Below, one piece after another: positions 8,412-15,119 of a stretch of DNA of 36,791 nt; within the stretch, counting starts at the first letter, position 1, and each line of letters begins with the position of its first letter. Origin of the DNA: an uncultured Lachnospiraceae bacterium (GTDB lineage: Bacteria; Bacillota; Clostridia; Lachnospirales; Lachnospiraceae); assembly GCA_951800685.1 (NCBI GenBank), contig CATOJY010000034.1, forward strand, positions 1 through 36,791. The letters run 5' to 3'. Both the position numbers and the translations under genes were made by a program. Under the pieces are notes generated by a model. It had not been told where the DNA came from. It worked only from the letters and a program-made list of their open reading frames with translations, and made no database searches.

Positions 8412-8945
8412 CTACTTCGTCTCTTTCATAACATCCTTATTCTTAGCCAAATAGTCCACTAAAGATACTATCGTCAACACCACAGCTATCCACATGACGA
8501 TCATGGTTAGAATCTGGAGCTGTGCAATATCCGCTATCATCAGACAAATCATGATGATCTGGAACGTAGTCTTAAACTTGCCCCAATAGCTCGCCGCGAT
8601 CACAACACCATTGTCCGAAGCAACCAACCGGAAACCACTTATGATAAATTCTCTGGCAATAATGATAGTAACAATCCATGCCGGTATTTTTGCAAGTTCC
8701 ACCAGACAGATCAACGCCGAACACACAAGCAGCTTATCCGCCAGTGGATCCATGAACTTGCCAAAATTCGTCACCAGATCATATTTTCTGGCAATCTTTC
8801 CATCCAGCAGATCTGTCAGACTGGCGATGATAAAAATACCAAGCGCAATCCATTTATCATAAGATGTTATGTCAACTAGCAAAAAGACTACGAAAAAAGG
8901 AATTAAAATCACACGAAACATTGTCAGTTTATTCGGTAAATTCAT
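8412..8945 (-). CDS. pgsA: CDP-diacylglycerol--glycerol-3-phosphate 3-phosphatidyltransferase
   Basis: Makes phosphatidylglycerol phosphate from CDP-diacylglycerol and glycerol-3-phosphate, the committed step to phosphatidylglycerol and cardiolipin. The 177-residue membrane protein has the full CDP-alcohol phosphotransferase signature: Asp45, Asp48-Gly49, Ala52-Arg53, Gly62, Asp66 and Asp70. Several hydrophobic segments follow, and length is typical. Its ATG lies inside the end of rimO (17-base overlap), so translation is probably coupled. Other CDP-alcohol enzymes share the motif, but the start MNLPNKLTMFR and the cinA/rimO neighbours favour PgsA. Confidence 0.95.
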   Translation of the reverse strand: MNLPNKLTMFRVILIPFFVVFLLVDITSYDKWIALGIFIIASLTDLLDGKIARKYDLVTNFGKFMDPLADKLLVCSALICLVELAKIPAWIVTIIIAREFIISGFRLVASDNGVVIAASYWGKFKTTFQIIMICLMIADIAQLQILTMIVMWIAVVLTIVSLVDYLAKNKDVMKETK

Positions 8946-10272
8946 CTTCTAACTCTCCAATCAGATCATATTCATTTGAGGCTGTAACCCTTACTTTCAC
9001 AAAATCTCCGGTCATCAGCTCCCGTCGTGCATTCACAAAAAGGAATCCATCCACACCCGGCGCGTCCTTATAGGTTCGCGCCACATATGCATCCTCTTCC
9101 GTAATCCTGCCCTCAATCATCGCATCAACTACTCTGCCAACCATGTTATGTGCCGCCTCAAAGGCAATCTCCTGCTGTAGCTCCATGAGCTGCGCATACC
9201 TATCTTGTTTGACTTCTTCAGCGATCTGTCCTCCCATAAGCGCCGCAGGTGTATCTTCTTCCTGCGAATAAAGAAAGACTCCCAGCCGGTCAAATTCCAT
9301 CCGGTCTACAAAATCAAGCAATTCCTCATGTTCTTCCTGTGTCTCTCCCGGAAATCCAGTAATCAACGTTGTCCGCAGACAAATATCCGGAATCCTCTGC
9401 CGCAGTGCAGCGATGATATTTTCTAACTGCCTCTTGTCTGTCCTGCGTCCCATCCGTCTGAGTATGTTGTCAGAGGCATGTTGAATCGGAAGATCCAGAT
9501 AATGACAAATCTTATTCTCCTGCTGTATCGTCCTGATCAGGTCATCATCTATTTCCTCCGGATAGCAATACAAGATCCTAATCCAGTACAGACCATTGAT
9601 TTTGCAGAGTCTGTGAAGCAATTCCGGCAGTGCTTTGTGCCCATACAAGTCCATCCCGTACAGCGTCGTCTCCTGTGCTACGAGGATCAGTTCCTTGACC
9701 CCTCTGTCAGCCAACATCTCCGCCTCTTCAAGCAGATGTTCCATAGGCACACTGCGGTAATTTCCCCGCACTTTTGGAATAATGCAGTAAGTACAATGCT
9801 TATCGCATCCCTCCGCAATCTTCAGATAAGCGAAATGACCTCCTGTGGTCACAACACGTTCCACTCCAGTCAACGGTTTCTCCTCCAGGCTCTTATAGTG
9901 ATTCTCTTTCACTCCCTGAAAGACGCCATCTATCGTTCTCACAATCTCATCGATCGCAGCCGTACCCAGAATAGCATCCACCTCCGGAATCTCTGTCTGG
10001 ATTTCTTCCCGATAACGCTGTGCAAGACAGCCTGTCACAACCAGTCCCTCGACCGCACCACTTTTCTTTAATTCCGCCATCTCCAGGATCGTATTAATAC
10101 TTTCCTCTTTCGCGTCATTGATAAAGCAGCAGGTATTAACCACCACAAAGTCTGCCTCCTGCTCATCATCAGTAAATTCATACCCGTGCTTCGCTAGCAT
10201 TCCCAGCATCATCTCAGAATCGACCAGATTTTTATCGCAGCCGAGGGATACGAACAATATTTTCTTTTTCAT
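8929..10272 (-). CDS. rimO: Ribosomal protein S12 methylthiotransferase RimO
   Basis: A radical-SAM enzyme that adds a methylthio group to a conserved Asp of ribosomal protein S12. The 447-residue protein has an N-terminal MTTase domain with Cys12, Cys48 and Cys82 for the auxiliary iron-sulfur cluster, a radical-SAM core with Cys156, Cys160 and Cys163 (CDKHCTYC), and a C-terminal TRAM domain (about 375-442). The start MKKKILFVSLGCDKNLVDSE and the GVDGFLFV segment are typical of RimO rather than MiaB. It lies 22 bases after rpoZ and overlaps pgsA. Cytoplasmic. Confidence 0.94.
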   Translation of the reverse strand: MKKKILFVSLGCDKNLVDSEMMLGMLAKHGYEFTDDEQEADFVVVNTCCFINDAKEESINTILEMAELKKSGAVEGLVVTGCLAQRYREEIQTEIPEVDAILGTAAIDEIVRTIDGVFQGVKENHYKSLEEKPLTGVERVVTTGGHFAYLKIAEGCDKHCTYCIIPKVRGNYRSVPMEHLLEEAEMLADRGVKELILVAQETTLYGMDLYGHKALPELLHRLCKINGLYWIRILYCYPEEIDDDLIRTIQQENKICHYLDLPIQHASDNILRRMGRRTDKRQLENIIAALRQRIPDICLRTTLITGFPGETQEEHEELLDFVDRMEFDRLGVFLYSQEEDTPAALMGGQIAEEVKQDRYAQLMELQQEIAFEAAHNMVGRVVDAMIEGRITEEDAYVARTYKDAPGVDGFLFVNARRELMTGDFVKVRVTASNEYDLIGELEDEFTE

Positions 10273-10294
10273 TTCAGTCTCTCTGCCATCTCAT

Positions 10295-10549
10295 TTATAC
10301 TTCTGTTTCTTCTTCTTTCTCTTCTTCACCAAGAATCTTAATCTTACCCTGGTTTAATTCTTCCACAGCGACAGACAGCGCTTTTTTCCCTTTGTCATTC
10401 ACAAGCGTTTCGTCACCCGCAATAATCTGCCTTGCCCTCTTAGAAGTAGCCATCACGATAGAATACCTGCTGTTTACGACAGGATCCTCTCCTTCCTCTA
10501 CCCCGCTGTTTACTACATTGATCAGATCTGCATATGATGGATGTAACAT
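10295..10549 (-). CDS. rpoZ: RNA polymerase omega subunit
   Basis: The small omega subunit assists assembly and stability of RNA polymerase by binding beta-prime. The 84-residue protein has the family core: NSRYSIVMATSKRARQI (about 26-42), then a helix with KALSVAVEELNQGKI. The C-terminus is a highly acidic tail (EEEKEEETEV). The start codon is two bases after the gmk stop, and its AAGGAGGAG ribosome site lies inside the last gmk codons. The gmk-rpoZ pair is widely conserved. Confidence 0.93.
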   Translation of the reverse strand: MLHPSYADLINVVNSGVEEGEDPVVNSRYSIVMATSKRARQIIAGDETLVNDKGKKALSVAVEELNQGKIKILGEEEKEEETEV

Positions 10550-10551
10550 GC

Positions 10552-11175
10552 TTACTCTCCTCCTTCTAATTCTTTCCTGATATTATCGATAAATTCCATA
10601 TTCCTATGGGCAGCATTATGTGCCGCCATAATGATCCTGTGAACTTCATCAACACATTTCTCCAGTTTATCGTTCACCACAATATATTCATATTCTTTGA
10701 TACCAAGTGCTTCCTTCGCAGCGCGCTGCATGCGCTTCTCAATCACTGCCTCACTCTCTGTCCCCCTGCTCTCAAGCCTGTACCTCAATTCTCCCGCATC
10801 AGGTGTCATAACGAAGAGTGTCAAGGCATCCGGATACTGCTTTTTTACCTTGTATGCTCCCTGAATCTCGATCTCCAGAATAACATCCCTGCCATCCTCA
10901 AGCTGGCGCTCCACATATTCTCTTGGCGTCCCGTAATAGTTGTCACAGTAACAGGCATACTCAATCAGCCCATTTTCTTTAATCTTGTTCTCAAACGCTT
11001 CCTTTGAAAGAAAAAAATATTCTCTGCCGTCCACTTCACCCGGCCTAGGTTCTCTCGTTGTTGCAGAAATGGACAAGGCATAACTGTCGTATTTCTCTAC
11101 CAGCCTTTTCACCAGGGTCCCTTTTCCCACTCCCGAAAAACCAGAAATAATAATCAAAATACCCTTACGCTTCAT
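10552..11175 (-). CDS. gmk: Guanylate kinase
   Basis: Phosphorylates GMP (and dGMP) to GDP using ATP, a required step in guanine nucleotide supply. The P-loop GFSGVGKGT is at residues 12-20, followed by TTREPRPGEVDGREYFF, the GMP-binding segment, and later RLESRGTESEAVIEKR, the lid. I chose the ATG at 11175 (207 aa, normal length, MKRKGILIIISG). A longer frame back to 11241 lies entirely inside remA and has no ribosome site. The gene overlaps remA by 11 bases, as in many Firmicutes. Confidence 0.95.
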   Translation of the reverse strand: MKRKGILIIISGFSGVGKGTLVKRLVEKYDSYALSISATTREPRPGEVDGREYFFLSKEAFENKIKENGLIEYACYCDNYYGTPREYVERQLEDGRDVILEIEIQGAYKVKKQYPDALTLFVMTPDAGELRYRLESRGTESEAVIEKRMQRAAKEALGIKEYEYIVVNDKLEKCVDEVHRIIMAAHNAAHRNMEFIDNIRKELEGGE

Positions 11176-11425
11176 CTGCTTCGCCGCCTTCCATCTGGAC
11201 TCTGCCGGAAATAGTCTCCGGAAGTAATGCCGATAATACAAGCTGGCTGTTCTCCATCACCAGCACTGCTTTTGTTTTGCGTCCCTGTGTCGCGTCGATC
11301 GCCATTCCTGCCTCTTTTGCCTTCTGAACCATCCGTTTGATCGGTGCTGAGTCCGGGCTGACAATCGCGATGATCTTACCTGTATTTACTACATTGCCGA
11401 ATCCTACATGAATCAGTCTTCCCAT
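11165..11425 (-). CDS. remA: RemA-type DNA-binding regulator (DUF370)
   Basis: In Bacillus subtilis RemA is a DNA-binding activator of biofilm matrix genes. The family core is clear: HVGFGNVVNTGKIIAIVSPDSAPIKRM, then GMAIDATQGRKTKAVLVM and LSALLPETIS. I prefer the ATG at 11425 (86 aa), which matches the usual N-terminus and has AGAGGA upstream. A TTG or ATG about ten codons earlier would give 95-96 aa. It sits between yicC and gmk, the conserved clostridial order. Which genes it regulates in this organism, where no matrix operon is visible, is unknown. Confidence 0.88.
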   Translation of the reverse strand: MGRLIHVGFGNVVNTGKIIAIVSPDSAPIKRMVQKAKEAGMAIDATQGRKTKAVLVMENSQLVLSALLPETISGRVQMEGGEADEA

Positions 11426-11466
11426 AACTACATGATCCTCTTTCCCCGACATCAACGTCGAGATGT

Positions 11467-12357
11467 TTATTCAATATTCTGAATCTGCTCACGCACTTTC
11501 TCGATCTCTGTCTTCAGCTCAATCGCACGATTTGATATTTCCAGATCATTTGTCTTAGACAGGATCGTATTCGCCTCCCGGTTCATCTCTTGTGCGATAA
11601 AATCCAGTTTACGCCCAATGCTGCCACCCTGCAGAAGATTTTCCTTTGTCGTCTCAATGTGGCTTTGCAGACGAACCAGCTCCTCATCCACACATACTTT
11701 ATCCGCAAAGATCGTCACTTCCATAAGAAGCCTGTTTTCATCCACATTCGCGTCTTCCAAAAGCTCGGCTACTTTATCCCGCAGCTTCTGCTTGTATTCC
11801 GTTATGATCTGTGGGGAACGCTTTGTGATATAATCTACATGTGCCAGCATACCATCCAGCTTATCGATTAAGTCATGTTTCAGGTTCTCTCCTTCCTTTA
11901 CTCTGGTCTCTACAAACCCTTCTGCCGCGCCACGGACTGCTTCCGCAAGCAGCTGCCACAATTCCTCTTCATCCGCAGTCTGCTCTTCCATACTCAATAC
12001 TTCCGGATATCTTGACAGCGCAGAAACACGGATATCATTGTCCAGGGAAAAGTCCTCCGCTATCTTACTCAGATAACTCATATATTCCGCCGCAAGTTCC
12101 CTATTGTACTTTACACACACATTACTCTCTGTATAATCTTCGTAATTGATGAAAATATCAACCTTGCCCCTCTGGACATAATTCTTTAATTCTCCTCGTA
12201 TCGCCGTCTCAAAAAAGTTCAGTTTCTTTGGCATCTTGATACTTACATCCAGATATCTATGATTGACAGATTTCATTTCAACACTGATCTTACGTTCTCC
12301 TCTGGCAATCTCACATCTGCCAAAACCGGTCATACTCTTTATCATAGTCGTATACAT
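11467..12357 (-). CDS. yicC: YicC/YloC family endoribonuclease
   Basis: A family of RNA-binding endoribonucleases implicated in stationary-phase survival and RNA turnover. The 296-residue protein has the N-terminal YicC domain (IKSMTGFGRCEI; SVEMKSVNHRYLDVSIKMP) and the C-terminal DUF1732 domain (LMEVTIFADKVCVDEELVRLQSH; GRKLDFIAQEMNREANTI). AGGA lies just upstream of the ATG at 12357; an internal Met four codons later matches the common family start but has poorer spacing. It is the first gene of the long minus-strand operon. The symbol follows E. coli; yloC is the Bacillus name. Confidence 0.92.
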   Translation of the reverse strand: MYTTMIKSMTGFGRCEIARGERKISVEMKSVNHRYLDVSIKMPKKLNFFETAIRGELKNYVQRGKVDIFINYEDYTESNVCVKYNRELAAEYMSYLSKIAEDFSLDNDIRVSALSRYPEVLSMEEQTADEEELWQLLAEAVRGAAEGFVETRVKEGENLKHDLIDKLDGMLAHVDYITKRSPQIITEYKQKLRDKVAELLEDANVDENRLLMEVTIFADKVCVDEELVRLQSHIETTKENLLQGGSIGRKLDFIAQEMNREANTILSKTNDLEISNRAIELKTEIEKVREQIQNIE

Positions 12358-12424
12358 ACCTTTCCTGTATTATCGGTACGCCCCTAAATGCCTGACCGTA
12401 GACCTGTCACTGCGTACAAATTTC

Positions 12425-12453
12425 ATTATAGATTAATTGTAGGAAGTAGTCAA
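12425..12453 (-). promoter_or_regulatory. Near-consensus promoter of the yicC operon
   Basis: Minus-strand TTGACT (12448-12453) and a perfect TATAAT (12425-12430) are 17 bases apart. It sits about 68 bases upstream of the yicC start. Its -35 is five bases from the -35 of the rqcH promoter, so the two are back to back. Confidence 0.85.
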
Positions 12454-12458
12454 GAAAG

Positions 12459-12487
12459 TTGAAAATTCCCTGCAGTTATTATACAAT
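12459..12487 (+). promoter_or_regulatory. Promoter of rqcH
   Basis: TTGAAA (12459-12464) and TACAAT (12482-12487) are 17 bases apart; each hexamer is five of six to consensus. Transcription would start near 12494, so the whole structured repeat at 12491-12647 would form the rqcH leader. Confidence 0.7.
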
Positions 12488-12490
12488 AAA

Positions 12491-12647
12491 AAAACGAGCA
12501 TAGCTCGTTTACGAGATTCGCTTCGCGAACTCGAATAAGCGTAGAAATTTCCTATACCATAAAAAAATTAATTTGTTTAGCAAATTAATTTTGCAGGATT
12601 CGTTTGCTTTGTTTCGCGAATCCGAATAAAGGAAGGATTTTCCTATA
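12491..12647 (+). repeat. Two tandem, diverged two-hairpin units in the rqcH leader
   Basis: Unit 1 (12491-12556): hairpin AAACGAGC/GCTCGTTT (12492-12499 with 12503-12510); hairpin CGAG-A-TTCGC/GCGAACTCG (12512-12521 with 12525-12533); then a 23-base tail (12534-12556). Unit 2 (12566-12647): hairpin AATTAATTTG/CAAATTAATT (12566-12575 with 12581-12590); hairpin GGATTCG/CGAATCC (12596-12602 with 12617-12623); then a 23-base tail (12625-12647). The tails match at 18 of 23 positions, starting AATAA and ending TTTCCTATA. Stem sequences differ between units but pairing is kept. This accounts for most of the 313-base gap between yicC and rqcH. It could be a dispersed repeat or a regulatory RNA; no known riboswitch was recognised. 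Confidence 0.7.
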
Positions 12648-12670
12648 TTACAACAGAAAGGAACCCAATC

Positions 12671-14437
12671 ATGGCTTTTGATGGTATTACCATTGCAAAT
12701 ATTGTAGCGGAACTGAAAGAAACACTTTCTGGCGGCCGGATCTATAAAATTGCCCAGCCCGAAAGTGATGAACTACTTCTAACCATAAAGAACAACGGCT
12801 CCCAATACCGGCTCCTGTTATCCGCAGACGCTTCCCTGCCTTTGGTCTACCTGACGCAGTCTAACAAACAAAGTCCAATGACTGCACCTGGATTCTGCAT
12901 GCTTCTGCGCAAGCACTTACAGAATGCCCGTATCCTCACAGTTACGCAGCCGGGTTTGGAACGTATTCTGCATCTGGAACTGGAACATCTGAATGAATTA
13001 GGCGATCTATGCCGCAAGAAATTGATTGTCGAGGTGATGGGCAAACACAGTAACATCATCTTCTGTGATGAAACAGACAGGATCATAGACAGTATCAAAC
13101 ATATTTCCGGCATGATCAGTTCGGTCCGTGAAGTACTGCCTGGCAGAGACTACTTCATCCCTCAGACCCAGAATAAATGGAATCCACTCCGCTTCTGCCC
13201 GCAATACACTGGCGACATTCTAACTTATGGAGATTTCTGCGGCCATATGCGTTCAAAACCCATGGCATCTTATAAGGCGCTCTACTCTTCTTACACAGGC
13301 CTTTCTCCTATTATCGCGCAGGAACTGTGTTACCGCTCCTGCATCGATGCAGATCTGCCTGCCAACGTACTGGAAGACGCCGCTTTACACGCGCTACATG
13401 ACGCTCTTGCTAAGATGATGCAGCAAGTCATAGAAGGCACATTTACACCTTCTATCCTCTACGATGGCAGGGAGCCGATTGAATTTTCATCGCTGCCATT
13501 GACCCTTTATGCTGATAAGACAAGCAAACCCTGCGATTCCATCAGCAGCGTCTTAGAACAGTACTACGCAGAGCGCAGCGTCGTAACCCGCATCCGGCAG
13601 AAGTCCGTAGATCTGCGCAAGATAGTACAGACCGCTTTAGAACGCAACGTAAAAAAGTATGACCTGCAGATAAGACAGATGCAAGATACTGAGAAGAAAG
13701 ACAAATACAAAATTTATGGGGAATTGATCAATACCTACGGCTATCATATTGCATCCGGGGCAAAGTCTATGGAGGCACTTAATTACTATACCAACAAAAC
13801 CATCACGATTCCTCTGGATCCAACACTTACTCCACAGGAAAACTCCCAAAAATATTTTGAAAGATACGGAAAACTAAAAAGAACCTATGAAGCGCTCTCA
13901 GAACTAACAGTACAGGTTAAAGAAGAGATTGAACATCTGGAATCGATCCTTGCCTCCTTAGATATCGCCATGCAGGAGGAAGATCTCGTTCAGATCAAGG
14001 AAGAACTGATCGAAAGCGGATATATCCGCAGAAAAGGCGGTACGAAAAAAGCAAAGACAACCAGCAGGCCTTTCCACTACTTAAGCAGCGACGGTTTCCA
14101 TATGTATGTAGGCAAAAACAATTTCCAAAATGACGAATTAACTTTTAAATTTGCTACCGGCAATGACTGGTGGTTCCATGCCAAGAAAAAAGCCGGTTCC
14201 CATGTAATTGTCAAGACAGAAGGCCAGGAACTGCCCGACCGGACTTTCGAGGAAGCCGCCCGTCTGGCCGCCTATTACTCCAAAGGCCGTGATCAGGCAA
14301 AAGTAGAAATTGATTACATCCAAAAAAAACATGTTAAAAAGCCCGCCGGCGCAAAACCAGGATTCGTCGTATACTACACCAATTACTCAATGGCAATCGA
14401 TTCAGATATTTCCACGATCGAACAAGTTTCTAAGTAG
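12671..14437 (+). CDS. rqcH: RqcH/NFACT family ribosome quality-control protein (FbpA-like)
   Basis: RqcH is the bacterial Rqc2/NEMF homologue: it binds stalled 50S subunits with peptidyl-tRNA and directs addition of alanine tails that mark the chain for degradation. Older annotation calls it fibronectin-binding protein. The 588-residue protein has the NFACT-N domain (start MAFDGITIANIVAELKE; VEVMGKHSNIIF near 117-128), helix-hairpin-helix and coiled-coil regions (about 290-460), and the NFACT-R domain with DWWFHAKKKAGSHVIV from residue 500. Length is typical. AGAAAGGA lies eight bases before the ATG. It is a single-gene unit with its own promoter and a structured leader, ending before a hairpin at 14460. 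Confidence 0.93.
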   Translation: MAFDGITIANIVAELKETLSGGRIYKIAQPESDELLLTIKNNGSQYRLLLSADASLPLVYLTQSNKQSPMTAPGFCMLLRKHLQNARILTVTQPGLERILHLELEHLNELGDLCRKKLIVEVMGKHSNIIFCDETDRIIDSIKHISGMISSVREVLPGRDYFIPQTQNKWNPLRFCPQYTGDILTYGDFCGHMRSKPMASYKALYSSYTGLSPIIAQELCYRSCIDADLPANVLEDAALHALHDALAKMMQQVIEGTFTPSILYDGREPIEFSSLPLTLYADKTSKPCDSISSVLEQYYAERSVVTRIRQKSVDLRKIVQTALERNVKKYDLQIRQMQDTEKKDKYKIYGELINTYGYHIASGAKSMEALNYYTNKTITIPLDPTLTPQENSQKYFERYGKLKRTYEALSELTVQVKEEIEHLESILASLDIAMQEEDLVQIKEELIESGYIRRKGGTKKAKTTSRPFHYLSSDGFHMYVGKNNFQNDELTFKFATGNDWWFHAKKKAGSHVIVKTEGQELPDRTFEEAARLAAYYSKGRDQAKVEIDYIQKKHVKKPAGAKPGFVVYYTNYSMAIDSDISTIEQVSK

Positions 14438-14459
14438 TGCTGCCTCTTTTCAATAACAA

Positions 14460-14506
14460 ACAGTCTCTAAGGGCATAAGCAAAGTGCCATTGCCCTCAGA
14501 GACTGT
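14460..14506. terminator. Shared hairpin between convergent rqcH and the coat genes
   Basis: A long stem, ACAGTCTC (14460-14467) with GAGACTGT (14499-14506), continues inward to GGGCA/TGCCC with one mismatch. On the minus strand it is followed by the T-rich TTTGTTATT; on the plus strand the T-run is missing. It is probably a terminator for the coat genes and may also slow or stop rqcH transcripts. Confidence 0.6.
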
Positions 14507-14524
14507 CTTGCTAAAAAAATACAC

Positions 14525-14785
14525 TCAAAGTGTGCTGGAAGTGAACAGGGATCTTACATGGTCAATCTCTTCCTGCGTCGCTTTCGCCGCCGGTACATAA
14601 TAAGATTTCTCCCGTGCAATCTGATACAGCTCTTCCTGGGACTGTTCACAGGCATTACGAAACTGTTTCAACGTCTGCTTTAATTCCTTATTCTCTGTCT
14701 GTGCAATCATCTCACCGAAGCGCACCAATTCCCCGTTGATACCGGTCAGGGTATCTGCTACCATTGTCTTTTCTTCCATCTGCAT
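14525..14785 (-). CDS. Small spore coat protein, CotF-like
   Basis: An 86-residue helical protein resembling the coat F family found in clostridia: an EEKTMVADTL start, two helices (FGEMIAQTENKELKQTLKQFRNACEQSQEELYQIA), then the typical KSYYVPAAKATQEEIDHV segment. Family members belong to the spore coat; the fold is a ferritin-like helical bundle. It starts at an ATG with AAGGAGA upstream, 17 bases after the preceding 61-residue gene, so the two form a pair. There is no signal peptide, as expected for coat proteins made in the mother cell. The family call is from pattern memory, not a search. Confidence 0.75.
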   Translation of the reverse strand: MQMEEKTMVADTLTGINGELVRFGEMIAQTENKELKQTLKQFRNACEQSQEELYQIAREKSYYVPAAKATQEEIDHVRSLFTSSTL

Positions 14786-14802
14786 AATACGGTCTCCTTT
14801 TC

Positions 14803-14988
14803 TTATCTTAAATACTCCATCAACTGCTGCTTATTCTGCTTCGCAGACTGCGCGCCTTTCTCGAAAAACTGTTTCACCTTCGTGTCAGATGCACACTCTG
14901 CATATTCTTTCATCTTGCAATGTGTCACATCATAGCCGCCCATAAGGTGACGAAGATTCTGTAAATCTAACTCTGACAAATTAGCCAT
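14803..14988 (-). CDS. Small helical protein, probable coat-protein partner
   Basis: A 61-residue protein with AGGAGG well placed before the ATG. It is mostly helical and charged (SELDLQNLRHLMGG; KVKQFFEKGAQSAKQNKQQLMEYL) and has two Cys. Small proteins of this kind commonly sit just before CotF-like genes in Lachnospiraceae and resemble the N-terminal half of a coat F helical bundle, so the two may form a split bundle; this is inference. A terminator-like hairpin (15013-15052) lies directly upstream. No clear promoter is visible between that hairpin and the gene, so a sporulation-specific promoter or readthrough is possible. Confidence 0.65.
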   Translation of the reverse strand: MANLSELDLQNLRHLMGGYDVTHCKMKEYAECASDTKVKQFFEKGAQSAKQNKQQLMEYLR

Positions 14989-15012
14989 ATGATTCTACCT
15001 CCTGAAATTAAA

Positions 15013-15052
15013 AATGATTGTCTCAAACAGTATTTGTATTTGGACAATCATT
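15013..15052 (-). terminator. Terminator of the SpoVB-like gene, in front of the coat pair
   Basis: A perfect ten-base inverted repeat, AATGATTGTC (15013-15022) with GACAATCATT (15043-15052), is followed on the minus strand by TTTTTAATTT. It lies beyond the flippase stop and ends about 15 bases before the coat gene ribosome site, so it could also act as a conditional stop for readthrough into the coat pair. Confidence 0.65.
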
Positions 15053-15119
15053 TATGCGAGGTTTTCATTTTTATTTTGGACTAAATACCTGTATCGTTCA
15101 GACAGACCGTTATGCCCTT

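Noticed and set aside
11176..11241. Longer guanylate kinase start inside remA
   Set aside because: No ribosome site, and the extension precedes the normal family N-terminus.
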